DNA of 64,000 bases from positions 1,612,001 through 1,676,000 of the forward strand of contig NZ_CP018839.1 in assembly GCF_001922305.1 (NCBI RefSeq), given 5' to 3'. The position numbers and the translations under genes were made by a program. Position 1 is the stretch's first letter. Each line of letters begins with the position of its first letter. This document shows positions 48,164-57,663 of the stretch, piece by piece. Source of the DNA: Thauera chlorobenzoica (GTDB taxonomy: Bacteria > Pseudomonadota > Gammaproteobacteria > Burkholderiales > Rhodocyclaceae). The notes beneath the pieces were generated by a model that saw only the letters and a list, made by a program, of their open reading frames with translations, was not told where the DNA came from and ran no database searches.

Positions 48164-49927
48164 ATGAGCGCCGATCCAAAAGTCCATCTTGCCGACCTGT
48201 TGCGTACTGCGCTCAGAAGCGTCGCCCCCGACCACGCCGATATCACGATCCTGCTGGAACGCCCGAAACAGGCGGGCCATGGCGACTTCGCCGCCAACCT
48301 CGCGCTGCAGCTGGCGAAGCCGCTCAAGCGCAGCCCGCGCGATCTCGCCGCCCTGCTGCTGGCGGAGCTGCCCGCTTCGAAGCTGGTGGCGAAGGTGGAG
48401 GTGGCCGGTGCCGGCTTCATCAACTTCACCCTTGCGGCCGGCGCCAAGACCGTGGTGGTCCGGGAGGTGCTGGGCAAGGGCGCCGATTTTGGCCGCGGCG
48501 CGAGCAAGAACGTGAAGGTGCAGGTCGAGTTCGTCTCCGCCAATCCCACCGGCCCGCTGCATGTCGGCCACGGCCGCGGTGCCGCCTACGGCGCCTCGCT
48601 CGCCGACGTCCTCGCCTTCGCCGGGTACGACGTCACCCGCGAGTACTACGTGAACGACGCCGGCCGCCAGATGGACATCCTGGCGTTGTCGACCTGGCTG
48701 CGCTACCTCGCCTTTTTCGGCGTGGAGATTCCCTTCCCGCCCAACGCCTACCAGGGCGACTACGTCATCGACATGGGGCGCGAAATGCGCGACGCGCACC
48801 AGGACCGCTTTGCCCGGGTCACGCGCGAGCAGGTCCTGGCCGGCACACCGGGGCTGCCGCCCGCCGTGCGCAAGGACGACGAGGCCAAGGCGCAGCGCGA
48901 GTTGCATCTGGACGCGCTGATCGCCAACGCCAAGGGCCTGCTCGGCGAGGACTATCCCTTCGTGCACGGCTTCGCCCTCAACGAGCAGCTCGGCGACGGC
49001 CGCGACGACCTGCAGGAATTCGGCGTGCGCTTCGACAAGTGGTTCTCGGAGCAGAGCCTGTTCGACACCGGCCTGGTCGAGCGCGCCGTGACCCAGCTCG
49101 AGAAGGCTGGCCACCTCTACCTGCAGGACGGTGCGAAGTGGTTCCGGTCGACGGCCTTCGGCGACGAGAAGGACCGCGTCGTGCAGCGCGAGAACGGCCT
49201 CTACACCTACTTCGCCTCCGACATCGCCTACCACCTCAACAAGTACGAGCGCGGCTTCGACCGCATCATCGACATCTGGGGCGCCGACCACCATGGCTAC
49301 ATCCCGCGGGTGAAGGGCGCGATCGCCGCCCTCGGCCTGGCGCCGGAAAAACTCGAAGTGGCGCTGGTGCAGTTCGCCGTGCTGTACCGCAACGGGCAGA
49401 AGACTTCGATGTCGACGCGCTCGGGCGAGTTCGTCACCCTGCGCGAGCTGCGCCGCGAAGTCGGCAACGACGCCTGCCGTTTCTTCTACGTCCTGCGCAA
49501 GTCCGACCAGCACCTCGACTTCGACCTCGACCTGGCCAAGAGCCAGAGCAACGAGAACCCCGTCTACTACGTGCAGTATGCGCATGCCCGGGTGTGCTCG
49601 GTGCTCGCCCAGTGGGGCGGCGAAGCAGCCGGACTCGCCGCGGCCGACCTGGGCCTGCTGCAGCACGAGCGCGAGCTGGCGCTGTGCGCCCGCCTGGCGA
49701 GCTTCCCCGAACTGGTGCAGAACGCCGCCGCCGACTACGCGCCGCACCAGATCGCGTTCTACCTGAAGGATCTCGCCGCCGATTTCCATGGCTGGTACAA
49801 CGCCGAACGCATGCTGGTCGAGGACGAGGCGCTCAAGTGCGCCCGTCTCGCCCTGGCTGCCGCGGTGCGCCGGGTGCTGGCGACGGGGTTGATGCTGCTC
49901 GGCGTGTCGGCGCCGGAGGCGATGTGA
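48164..49927 (+). CDS. argS: Arginyl-tRNA synthetase
   Basis: A 587-residue class I synthetase. SANPTGPLHVGHGRGAAYG contains the HIGH-type motif (HVGH). The N-terminal Add-1 domain is present, then GADHHGYIPR, a KMSKS-like SMSTRSGEFVTL, and a C-terminal anticodon-binding DALR domain. It charges tRNA-Arg. ATG 48164 (MSADPKVHLADLL) is preferred, with ATG 48152 four codons upstream as an alternative. The SPOR and dsbA genes follow on the same strand. Confidence 0.95.
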   Translation: MSADPKVHLADLLRTALRSVAPDHADITILLERPKQAGHGDFAANLALQLAKPLKRSPRDLAALLLAELPASKLVAKVEVAGAGFINFTLAAGAKTVVVREVLGKGADFGRGASKNVKVQVEFVSANPTGPLHVGHGRGAAYGASLADVLAFAGYDVTREYYVNDAGRQMDILALSTWLRYLAFFGVEIPFPPNAYQGDYVIDMGREMRDAHQDRFARVTREQVLAGTPGLPPAVRKDDEAKAQRELHLDALIANAKGLLGEDYPFVHGFALNEQLGDGRDDLQEFGVRFDKWFSEQSLFDTGLVERAVTQLEKAGHLYLQDGAKWFRSTAFGDEKDRVVQRENGLYTYFASDIAYHLNKYERGFDRIIDIWGADHHGYIPRVKGAIAALGLAPEKLEVALVQFAVLYRNGQKTSMSTRSGEFVTLRELRREVGNDACRFFYVLRKSDQHLDFDLDLAKSQSNENPVYYVQYAHARVCSVLAQWGGEAAGLAAADLGLLQHERELALCARLASFPELVQNAAADYAPHQIAFYLKDLAADFHGWYNAERMLVEDEALKCARLALAAAVRRVLATGLMLLGVSAPEAM

Positions 49928-49943
49928 GCGACGGAGGTCGGCC

Positions 49944-50555
49944 GTGAGTCGAGAGCGCAAACCGGTCCGCAGGCCCGCCCGCAAGCCGTCGGGCAGTGCG
50001 GGCAGCACCCTGATCGGGATCTTCATCGGGCTGGTGTTCGGCGCCCTGATCGCCGCCGGTGCCGCGTGGTATTTCACCCGCTCCAGCCCCTTCCAGCCGG
50101 CGCCGGCGGCGCCGCGCGTGCAGGCCCCGGCCCAGGGACCGGCGGATCTGCCGGGCAAGCCAGGCGATCAGCCGGTGGTGAAGCAGGACTTCGAGTTCTA
50201 CCGCATCCTGCCCCAGGGCGACAACGTACCGGCGCCGGTAGCGGGCGGGCAGCCTCCTGCCAAGGCTGCGCCGCCGCCGGGCGCGGCTCCGGTGGTGGAG
50301 GCCGTGCCGCAGCCGGTCGAGCGCCTGTATCTGCAGGTCGGCGCCTTCGAGAACCCGAGCGAGGCTGACAATCTCAAGGCGCGCCTGGCGCTGTCGGGCA
50401 TCCAGGCCAGCGCACAGCGCACGCAGCTGGGCGATGGCCGGGTCGTGCACCGGGTGCGCATCGGTCCGTTTTCCCGTCCCGAGGACATGAACCCGATGCG
50501 CGCGCGCCTGGCCGAGGCCGGGTTTACCGCTTCGGTCAGCCGCAGCGCACCCTGA
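49944..50555 (+). CDS. SPOR-domain membrane protein (FtsN-like)
   Basis: A 203-residue protein. It has a short basic cytoplasmic N-terminus, one TM segment (about 22-44), a Pro/Ala-rich linker, and a C-terminal SPOR domain (about 126-200; LYLQVGAFENPSEADNLKARL). SPOR domains bind denuded peptidoglycan at the division septum, so a divisome role is likely. It starts with GTG 49944, fixed by GGAGG six bases upstream. The argS-SPOR-dsbA order is a common beta-proteobacterial arrangement. Confidence 0.85.
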   Translation: MSRERKPVRRPARKPSGSAGSTLIGIFIGLVFGALIAAGAAWYFTRSSPFQPAPAAPRVQAPAQGPADLPGKPGDQPVVKQDFEFYRILPQGDNVPAPVAGGQPPAKAAPPPGAAPVVEAVPQPVERLYLQVGAFENPSEADNLKARLALSGIQASAQRTQLGDGRVVHRVRIGPFSRPEDMNPMRARLAEAGFTASVSRSAP

Positions 50556-50624
50556 GCCGCCCTGTACGGGGAACGCTTCGCGCCGCAGCGCATCTTATCC
50601 AGTCCATTTCCAACGGAGCCCTAC

Positions 50625-51257
50625 ATGAACCGCCGTGATGCCCTCAAGCTGGCCGCGCTCGCCCTGACCCTGCCCTCCGCATCCGTCGCCTGGGCGAAGG
50701 ATGCGTTCACGGTGCTGAACCCGCCGCAAAAGAGCGACGATCCGTCGAAGATCGAGGTCATCGAGTTCTTTCACTACGGCTGCCCGCACTGTCGCGATTT
50801 CGATCCCCTGGTCGCCGTCTGGAAGAAGAAGCTGCCGGCCGACGTCGCCTTCCGCCATGTGCCGGCGATCTGGAACAATGCCCAGCTCGGCGGACTGGCC
50901 CGCCTGTATTACGCCGCCGAAGCGTCGGGCACGCTCGACGCCCTGCACGCCGGCATCTTCGGCGCGGTGCAGGACGACAAGCGCCCGCTGTTTACCGAGG
51001 AGCAGGTGCGCGAATGGATCGACGGCAAGGTCGCCGATCCGGTGAAATTCATCGAAACCTACAAGTCCTTCGGCGTCAACTCGATGGTGCAGCGCGCCGA
51101 CCAGCTCGCCCGGGCGATGAAGATCCAGGGCGTGCCGACGGTCGTCGTCGACGGCAAGTACGTCACCTCCGCATCGCTCACCGGCAGCCATGAGGACACC
51201 CTCAAAGTCACCGACGAGCTGATCGCCCGGGTGCGCAAGGAGCGCAGCGCGAAATAA
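50625..51257 (+). CDS. dsbA: Thiol:disulfide interchange protein DsbA
   Basis: A 210-residue protein. The signal peptide (residues 1-24) starts MNRRDALKLAALAL; its twin arginine is suggestive but is not a full Tat motif. The active site is C53-P-H-C56 in FFHYGCPHCRDF, and the cis-proline lies in IQGVPTVVVDG. It introduces disulfides into periplasmic proteins. A rho-independent terminator follows. Confidence 0.92.
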   Translation: MNRRDALKLAALALTLPSASVAWAKDAFTVLNPPQKSDDPSKIEVIEFFHYGCPHCRDFDPLVAVWKKKLPADVAFRHVPAIWNNAQLGGLARLYYAAEASGTLDALHAGIFGAVQDDKRPLFTEEQVREWIDGKVADPVKFIETYKSFGVNSMVQRADQLARAMKIQGVPTVVVDGKYVTSASLTGSHEDTLKVTDELIARVRKERSAK

Positions 51258-51328
51258 GCGGAAACCCGCGATTGGCGCCGCACCGGCGGTCGGAAGACTG
51301 CGGCCGCCAGCGCCCGAGCCTGCTTGAA

Positions 51329-51360
51329 GCCGCCGCCCCGGCAAGGGGCGGCGGCTTTTT
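51329..51360 (+). terminator. Rho-independent terminator after dsbA
   Basis: An 11-bp perfect stem, GCCGCCGCCCC / GGGGCGGCGGC, with a five-base loop (GGCAA), followed by TTTTT, 72 bases after the dsbA stop. Confidence 0.9.
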
Positions 51361-51381
51361 GCTGCAGCGTGCCGTCCCGCT

Positions 51382-54009
51382 TCAGGCGGAGGGCGACGGC
51401 GCGGTCGGCCGCTTGCGCCGGGTCCGCGGCTTTTGCATCGCCCACACCAGCGCGAGCAAGGCGAAGGCGGGGATGAACATCCATTCCTTGGCCGGGCGTT
51501 CGCCCGAAGGCAGCTCGATCGCGGTGACCGCGAAGCCCTGCTCGAGGCCCAGCTTCTCGGCCTGGCTGCCGAAGCGCACGGCCGCGACCTGGACTTCGTC
51601 GCCGAGGGCCATCACCGTCAGTCCCATGCGGGCGAGGCGGGCGCTGGCGCTGTCCGCCTTGTCGCCGAGCGGCAGCAGGACGCCCTTGGACACGTCCTTG
51701 CCTTCCAGGCTCAGCCCTTCCACCCACACCCTCAGATTGGCGTTGCGCGGCGCCTCCTCGACCAGGCGGCTCAGCTCGGTGGGCGGGATTTCCTCGTAAG
51801 GGGGGTAGAGCATGTCCATCCAGAAGCCGGGACGGAACAGGGTGAAGGTCACCAGCAGCAGCAGTGCGCTCTCGTGGATGCGGCTGCGGGCGATGAAGAA
51901 GCCCTGGGTGGCGGCGGCGAACATCATGCTCGCCAGCGTTGCGGTGACGATCGTCAGCGCGAGCTGGAACAGGTTGCCGATGCCGATCAGCAGCAGCTGG
52001 GTGTTGAAGATGAACATGAACGGCAGGATTGCGGTTCGTGCGCTGTAGCCGAACGCGGTGAGGCCGGTCCTGATCGGGTCGCTCTTGGCGATGCCGGCGG
52101 CGGCGTAGGAGGCGAGCCCCACCGGCGGGGTGACGTCGGCCATCAGGCCGAAGTAGAACACGAACAGGTGCACCGCGATCAGCGGTACCAGCAGGCCGGT
52201 CTGCGCGCCGAGTTCGACGATCACCGGCGCCATCAGGGTCGACACCACGATGTAGTTGGCGGTGGTCGGCAGGCCCATCCCCAGCACCAGGCAGATCACG
52301 GCCACCAGCACCAGCATGATCATCAGGTTGCCGCCGGAGAGGATTTCCACCAGCTCGGTCATCGCCAGGCCGATGCCGGTCAGCGTCACCGTGCCGACGA
52401 TGATGCCGGCGGTGGCGGTGGCGATGGCGATGCCGATCATGTTGCGCGCGCCGGTGACCAGGCCGCTGAGGAGGTCGGAGAAGCCCTCTCGCGCGGCGGC
52501 GCCCAGTCCGCCGGTGCCGCGGAACAAGGCGAACAGCGGGCGCTGGGTGACGAGGATGAACATCAGGAACAGCGTCGCCCAGAACGCCGACAGCGCCGGT
52601 GAGAGCTGCTCGACCATCAGGTTCCAGATCAGCGCCGCCACCGGCAGCAGGAAGTGCAGGCCGGATTTCAGCGTGGGGCCGATTTCGGGCAGGTACTCCA
52701 TCACTTCGTCGGGCTTTTCCATGTGCAGCTCGGGATACTTCGCCCCATAGCGGACGATCGCGATATAGGCCCCCAGCATCAGCAGGCCGATCACCACGAA
52801 GGCGGCGTCACCGAACAGGTCCTTGATCCAGCCGAAGCCCCAGTAGATCAGCGCGGACAGGATCACCAGCCCGGAGAAGGTCATCAGCGTGGTGATCGTC
52901 GCCCGCTGCCAGGGCAGCGGCTCGCGCCGCGGCAGGCCCTGCAGGTCCATCTTCAGCGCTTCCAGGTGCACGATGTAGAACAGCGCGATGTAGGAGATCA
53001 GCGCCGGCAGGATGGCGTGCTTCATGACCTCGATGTAGGTGATGCCGACGTACTCGACCATGAGGAAGGCCGCCGCCCCCATCACCGGCGGCATGATCTG
53101 GCCGTTGACCGAGGAGGCGACTTCGACCGAGGCGGCCTTGTCGCTGCGGTAGCCGACGCTCTTCATCAGCGGAATGGTGAAGGTGCCGGTGGTCACCACG
53201 TTGGCGATCGACGAGCCCGAGATCAGGCCGGTGCTGGCCGAGGCCACCACTGCGGCCTTGGCCGGGCCGCCGCGCATGTGGCCGAGGAGCGCGATCGCCG
53301 ACTTGATGAAGTAGGCACCGGCGCCCGCGGTCTCGAGCAGGGCGCCGAACAGCACGAAGAGGAAGATGAAGCTCGTCGACACGCCGACGGCGACGCCGAA
53401 CACGCCTTCGGTGCTCAGCCACATGTGGCTCATGCCCTTGGACAGCGAGGCGCCGCGGTGGGAAATGACCTCCGGCATGTAGGGGCCGAAGAAGATGTAG
53501 ATCAGGAAGACCACCGCCAGGATCACCATCGGCAGGCCGAGGGCGCGCCGTGCGGCTTCCAGCAACAGGATCAGGCCGATCACGGCGGCGGCCATGTCGG
53601 CATCGGTCGGCAGGCCGGGCCGGGTCGCCAGTTCGGCGTAGAACAGGAACAGGTAGGCGGCGCAGAAGGCCCCGACCGCGGCCAATGCCCAGTCCTGGAG
53701 CGGAACGTAGTCGCGCGGAGAGCGTTTCAGCGCGGGATAGGCGGCAAAGGCCAGGAACACCGCGAAGGCGAGGTGGATGGCGCGGGCCTCGGTGTCGTTG
53801 AACACGAAGACGCCGAGCGAGAACGGCAGCGGCGACGCGATCCAGAGCTGGAACAGCGACCACGCCAGCGCCGTCAGCAGCAGCAGGCGGGCGGTGATAC
53901 CGGTGGGCCGGCGCCCGCCGGTATCGGCTTCGGCGACGATTTTTTTCAGTTCCTCGTCGGAGAGCTCGAAGCTGTCTTGCTTTTGATCGTCCGGGCGGGT
54001 CATGGGCAA
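51382..54009 (-). CDS. TRAP transporter fused permease with C-terminal DUF3394/PDZ-like extension
   Basis: An 875-residue protein. The small (DctQ-like) and large (DctM-like) subunits are fused, giving roughly 18 hydrophobic segments. GAYFIKSAIALLGHMRGGPAKAAVVAS, SGSSIANVVTTG and GMGLPTTANYIVVSTL are typical of TRAP-TAXI permeases. The last 140 residues or so form the DUF3394-type extension and contain a PDZ-like VAAVRFGSQAEKLGLEQGFAV string. It imports carboxylates or glutamate-like solutes with Na+ or H+. It is paired with the TAXI binding protein upstream; a stem-loop lies between them. Confidence 0.88.
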   Translation of the reverse strand: MPMTRPDDQKQDSFELSDEELKKIVAEADTGGRRPTGITARLLLLTALAWSLFQLWIASPLPFSLGVFVFNDTEARAIHLAFAVFLAFAAYPALKRSPRDYVPLQDWALAAVGAFCAAYLFLFYAELATRPGLPTDADMAAAVIGLILLLEAARRALGLPMVILAVVFLIYIFFGPYMPEVISHRGASLSKGMSHMWLSTEGVFGVAVGVSTSFIFLFVLFGALLETAGAGAYFIKSAIALLGHMRGGPAKAAVVASASTGLISGSSIANVVTTGTFTIPLMKSVGYRSDKAASVEVASSVNGQIMPPVMGAAAFLMVEYVGITYIEVMKHAILPALISYIALFYIVHLEALKMDLQGLPRREPLPWQRATITTLMTFSGLVILSALIYWGFGWIKDLFGDAAFVVIGLLMLGAYIAIVRYGAKYPELHMEKPDEVMEYLPEIGPTLKSGLHFLLPVAALIWNLMVEQLSPALSAFWATLFLMFILVTQRPLFALFRGTGGLGAAAREGFSDLLSGLVTGARNMIGIAIATATAGIIVGTVTLTGIGLAMTELVEILSGGNLMIMLVLVAVICLVLGMGLPTTANYIVVSTLMAPVIVELGAQTGLLVPLIAVHLFVFYFGLMADVTPPVGLASYAAAGIAKSDPIRTGLTAFGYSARTAILPFMFIFNTQLLLIGIGNLFQLALTIVTATLASMMFAAATQGFFIARSRIHESALLLLVTFTLFRPGFWMDMLYPPYEEIPPTELSRLVEEAPRNANLRVWVEGLSLEGKDVSKGVLLPLGDKADSASARLARMGLTVMALGDEVQVAAVRFGSQAEKLGLEQGFAVTAIELPSGERPAKEWMFIPAFALLALVWAMQKPRTRRKRPTAPSPSA

Positions 54010-54084
54010 CGCCTCTCAGGAGGGAAACGGAGACGAAAACGGCGGGGGCTGGTGGCCGCCGCCGTTTGTGCAGGGAGGTCCGGC

Positions 54085-54102
54085 GCCCCGCGAAGGCGGG
54101 GC
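54085..54102. repeat. Stem-loop between TAXI gene and permease gene
   Basis: GCCCCGC-GAAG-GCGGGGC, a perfect 7-bp stem flanked by further G/C pairing, 11 bases after the TAXI stop. It could stabilise the upstream mRNA so that more binding protein than permease is made. Confidence 0.5.
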
Positions 54103-54113
54103 CGGGCGGCGGA

Positions 54114-55082
54114 TTACATCCAGCCCTTTTCCTTGTAGTACTTCACCGCGCCCTCGTGCAGCGGCGCGGACAGGCCGTCCTTGACCATGTTCTTCGGTTC
54201 GAGATTGGCGAATGCCGGGTGCAGCTTCTTGAAGTCCTCGAAGTTTTCGAACACCGCCTTGACCAGGGTATACACCGTGTCCGCGGGCACTTTCGACGAA
54301 CTCACGAAGCTGGCCACGACGCCGAAGGTCTTGGTCGGGTCCGGGTTGTTCGCGTACAGGCCGCCGGGAATGCTGACGTGGGCGAAATAGGGGTGGTCGG
54401 CGACCAGCTTGTCGACACCGGCGCCGGTGACCGACACCAGCTTGGCACCGCAGGTCGTGGTCGGGTCCTGGATGTTGGCTGCGGGGTGGCCGACGACATA
54501 GGCGAAGCCGTCGATCTTGTTGTCGCACAGGGCGGCGCTGTGCTCGTCCGGCTTGAGCTCGGAAACGAGCGAGAAGTCGGCAGTCGACATGCCCAGTGCC
54601 GGCAGCAGCATGTCCATCGTCGCGCGCTGGCCCGAGCCCGGGTTGCCGACGTTGAAGCGCTTGCCCTTGAAGTCCTCGAACTTGGTGATGCGGGCTTCCT
54701 TGCGCGACAGGATGGTCAGTGGCTCGGGGTGGATCGAGAACACCGCACGCAGGTCGGCGACCGGGCCGCCGTCGGCGAACTGCGCGAGGCCCTTGATGGC
54801 GTTGAACTGCACGTCGGACTGGGCGACGCCGAAATCGAGCTCGCCGCCCTTGATCGTATTGACGTTGTACACCGAGCCGCCGGTGCTCTCGACCGAGCAG
54901 CGCAGGCCGTGCTGGGCGCGGTCCTTGTTGATCAGGCGGCAGATCGCGCCGCCGGCGGCGTAGTAGACGCCGGTGACGCCGCCGGTGCCGATGGTGATGA
55001 ACTTCTGCTGGGCGTGGGCGGGGATTGCGCCGAAAGTGCTGGAGAGGGCGAGCGCGGCAGCCAGTGCGGTGGTTTTTTTCAT
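54114..55082 (-). CDS. TAXI-family TRAP solute-binding protein
   Basis: A 322-residue protein. The signal peptide [18 protein letters not shown] is cut near AHA. The mature part starts [23 protein letters not shown], the TAXI family hallmark. It binds the solute in the periplasm and hands it to the fused permease. ATG 55082 is chosen because the 14 upstream in-frame codons would bury the signal sequence. Confidence 0.9.
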   Translation of the reverse strand: MKKTTALAAALALSSTFGAIPAHAQQKFITIGTGGVTGVYYAAGGAICRLINKDRAQHGLRCSVESTGGSVYNVNTIKGGELDFGVAQSDVQFNAIKGLAQFADGGPVADLRAVFSIHPEPLTILSRKEARITKFEDFKGKRFNVGNPGSGQRATMDMLLPALGMSTADFSLVSELKPDEHSAALCDNKIDGFAYVVGHPAANIQDPTTTCGAKLVSVTGAGVDKLVADHPYFAHVSIPGGLYANNPDPTKTFGVVASFVSSSKVPADTVYTLVKAVFENFEDFKKLHPAFANLEPKNMVKDGLSAPLHEGAVKYYKEKGWM

Positions 55083-55212
55083 GGGGCCTCCTTGGCAAAT
55101 CGGTGGGAACGTCGATGCGAGCATGGCCGGGGGCGAGCCGGCGAGGGCGGTGCGTCCGCCATCATCTTGATGTCATCGGAAGCGAAACTTTGCACAAAAA
55201 GCATGCAGGCCG

Positions 55213-55728
55213 CTACTCGGGTTTCCCCGCAACGGCAGCGTGGGCCGGGGATGGACAAGGCGACGATGCCGCATCGATGAAGCGCTCCGGCGTCAGGATC
55301 GAGAAGTGCGGGCGGATGGCGCGGTGGCGTGCCAGTGCGAGCAGGGCGCGGTCGCGGGTCAAGAGGTGGGTGGCGGCGTGACGGAGTGCGATCTCGAGGA
55401 ATTTCTGGTCGTCGGGGTCGCGGCAGTTCGGCAGGGCCGCTGCCGCTTCCGCTGCGGGGGCGAAGTCCGCGGGTTCGAGACGGGCGAGGTAGCCGTGCCA
55501 CAGTGCGGCCTGTTCGTCCGGCCCCAGTCCGAACTGGCGGTAGGCGAGGACACGGCGCAGTTCTTCGCTGGCGTCCTCGCGCCCGAGCAGGCGGTAGCGG
55601 CCCTCCTCGATGGCGGTTCGCAGCACCCGCAGCCGGGGGTCGCGAAACATCCACAGGGCGAGCACGGTGTTGGTATCGAGCACCAGGCGGATCGCTTCGG
55701 GCGCTGGGGCGGGAGAGGGCGGCGGCAT
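55213..55728 (-). CDS. PIN-domain protein, putative toxin component
   Basis: A 171-residue protein of the COG1569-type PIN family. The acidic site is D18 (LVLDTN), a Glu near 56 (ASEELRRVL), D104/D106/D107 (CRDPDDQKFLE) and D126 (TRDRALL). PIN proteins of this sort are magnesium-dependent RNases and often VapC-like toxins. No antitoxin-sized gene adjoins it on either strand. It is therefore either an orphan or not a toxin. Confidence 0.75.
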   Translation of the reverse strand: MPPPSPAPAPEAIRLVLDTNTVLALWMFRDPRLRVLRTAIEEGRYRLLGREDASEELRRVLAYRQFGLGPDEQAALWHGYLARLEPADFAPAAEAAAALPNCRDPDDQKFLEIALRHAATHLLTRDRALLALARHRAIRPHFSILTPERFIDAASSPCPSPAHAAVAGKPE

Positions 55729-55754
55729 CGGGGGCGGTCGGGCGGGCGTGGACG

Positions 55755-55781
55755 AAAAAACGGGGAGGTCGCCCTCCCCGT
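55755..55781 (-). terminator. Rho-independent terminator after phaC
   Basis: On the minus strand, ACGGGGAGG-GCGA-CCTCCCCGT is followed by TTTTT, 18 bases after the phaC stop. The stem is 9 bp and perfect. Confidence 0.9.
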
Positions 55782-55798
55782 CATCGCGTGCGGCAGGA

Positions 55799-57622
55799 TC
55801 AGTCCGCCTTCTTCGCGTCGATGCGGATCTTGACGAACGAGCCGGGAGCGTCTTCCAGCGCCTTCAGCTTGCCCGCGGCGGGGTCGCGTGGAGCCGTCTG
55901 TTCGTTGTCCTGGGTGGTGATCCAGGCGTTCCAGTCGGTCCACCACGAGCCCGGGTGCTGCTGCGCGCCTTCGAACCAGTCATCGGCGCTCGCCGGCAGC
56001 TTGGGCGCCGGATTGACCCAGTAGCCGTACTTGTTCGCCGATGGTGGATTGACGATGCCGGCGATGTGGCCGGAGCCGCCGAGCACGAAGCGCACCGGGC
56101 CGCCGAGGTAGTGCGCGCCCATGTAGGTGCTCTTCCACGGTGCGATGTGGTCTTCGATGGTGGAGATGAAATAGCACGGCACCTTGATCTTGCCGAGGTC
56201 GATCGCTACGCCGTCGATCTCGATGCCGCCGGGCTCGATCAGGCGGTTCTCCATGTACATGTTGCGCAGGTAGTAGCTGTGCATCTTCGCCGGCATGCGG
56301 GTGGAATCGGAATTCCAGTACAGCAGGTCGAAGGGGAAGGGGTCCTTGCCGAGCAGGTAGTTGTTCACCACGAAGGACCAGATCAGGTCGTTGGCGCGCA
56401 GCATGTTGAAGGTGCCCGCCATCTCCGAGCCTTCGAGGTAGCCGCGCTCGGCCATTTTCTTTTCGAGGCTGGAGACCTGGCCTTCGTCGATGAACACGCC
56501 GAGTTCGCCCGGCTCGGTGAAGTCGGTCATCGCGGTGAAGAAGGTCGCCGTGGCGATGCGCTTCTGGCGCTTGGCGGCGAGGTAGGCCAGCGCGGTGGCG
56601 AGCAGGGTGCCGCCCAGGCAGTAGCCGATGGCGTTGATTTCCTTCTCCCCGGTCTGCGCTTCGATGGCGTCGAGCGCGGCGATGATGCCTTCCTGGAGGT
56701 AGGCGTCGAAGCTCTTTTCGGCGAGCGTTTCATCCGGGTTGACCCAGGAGATCACGAACACGGTGTGGCCCTGGTCCACGCACCACTTGATGTAGGAGTT
56801 CTTCTCGCGCAGGTCGAGGATGTAGAACTTGTTGATCCACGGCGGCACGATCAGCAGCGGCTTCTTCAGCACGGTGCCGGTGCTGGGGGTGTACTGCAGC
56901 AGCTGCATCATGTCGGTCTGGAACACGACCTTGCCCGGCGTGGTGGCGACGTTCTTGCCGAGTTCGAAGGCCGTGGTGTCGGTCATCTTCACGCGCAGGT
57001 TGCCGTTGCCGTCCTCGACGTCGCGCAGCAGGTTGTTGAGGCCCTTGAGCAGGTTCTGGCCGTGGCTCTTGACCGTCTCGCGGAAGACTTCCGGGTTGGT
57101 GACGGCGAAGTTCGACGGCGACAGCGCATCGATGTACTGGCGGGTGTAGAAGTTGACCTTCTTCTGGGTCTGCTCGTCGAGCCCGTCGACACAGCATACG
57201 GTGTCGTGGATGTGGCGGGCGGCGATGAGGTAGGACTGCTTGATGAAGTCGAACAGGAAGTGTTGCTCCCATTCCTCGTCCTTGAAGCGGCGGTCGGATT
57301 TTTCCGGCGCGGCCACCGGCGCGGCGTTGACGCCGGCAAAGCGCAGCATCGAATGCTGCCACAGCGAGAAGTAGTCCCACACCAGGCTCATCTGGGCCTG
57401 GGCGAGCTTGTACGGGTTGGCCAGCAGCTTGGCCATCATGTCCATGAAGGCCTGGGCGATGCCGAGTTCGTCGGCGGGGGTGGCGACGCCTTTCTTGAGC
57501 TGGCGCTGGACGTGGTCGCTGATCAGCGAAGAGGCGCGGCGCGCCACTTCGGCATAGGTCTGGGCGACTTCCTGCGGGTCGGGCAGTTCGGCCGTGGGGG
57601 TCTCGATCTTGGGTGCAGCCAT
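55799..57622 (-). CDS. phaC: Class I poly(3-hydroxyalkanoate) synthase
   Basis: A 607-residue protein. The lipase-like box is GYCLGG with catalytic C335; D491 (TIEDHIAPW) and H519 (GGSGHIAG) complete the triad. A typical class I N-terminal domain covers about 1-200. It polymerises hydroxyacyl-CoA (mainly 3-hydroxybutyryl-CoA) into storage granules. No phaA, phaB or phaE is adjacent. It follows the MBL-fold gene by 41 bases and ends at a strong terminator, so the two form a small transcription unit. Confidence 0.95.
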   Translation of the reverse strand: MAAPKIETPTAELPDPQEVAQTYAEVARRASSLISDHVQRQLKKGVATPADELGIAQAFMDMMAKLLANPYKLAQAQMSLVWDYFSLWQHSMLRFAGVNAAPVAAPEKSDRRFKDEEWEQHFLFDFIKQSYLIAARHIHDTVCCVDGLDEQTQKKVNFYTRQYIDALSPSNFAVTNPEVFRETVKSHGQNLLKGLNNLLRDVEDGNGNLRVKMTDTTAFELGKNVATTPGKVVFQTDMMQLLQYTPSTGTVLKKPLLIVPPWINKFYILDLREKNSYIKWCVDQGHTVFVISWVNPDETLAEKSFDAYLQEGIIAALDAIEAQTGEKEINAIGYCLGGTLLATALAYLAAKRQKRIATATFFTAMTDFTEPGELGVFIDEGQVSSLEKKMAERGYLEGSEMAGTFNMLRANDLIWSFVVNNYLLGKDPFPFDLLYWNSDSTRMPAKMHSYYLRNMYMENRLIEPGGIEIDGVAIDLGKIKVPCYFISTIEDHIAPWKSTYMGAHYLGGPVRFVLGGSGHIAGIVNPPSANKYGYWVNPAPKLPASADDWFEGAQQHPGSWWTDWNAWITTQDNEQTAPRDPAAGKLKALEDAPGSFVKIRIDAKKAD

Positions 57623-57663
57623 GTTGTTTGGACTCCAGTTTGGCGACGGGGCGGGTGGGTTCG

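Noticed and set aside
48143-50158. 671-codon minus-strand frame opposite argS
   Set aside because: It mirrors argS and the SPOR gene; composition is that of a shadow and no motif is visible.
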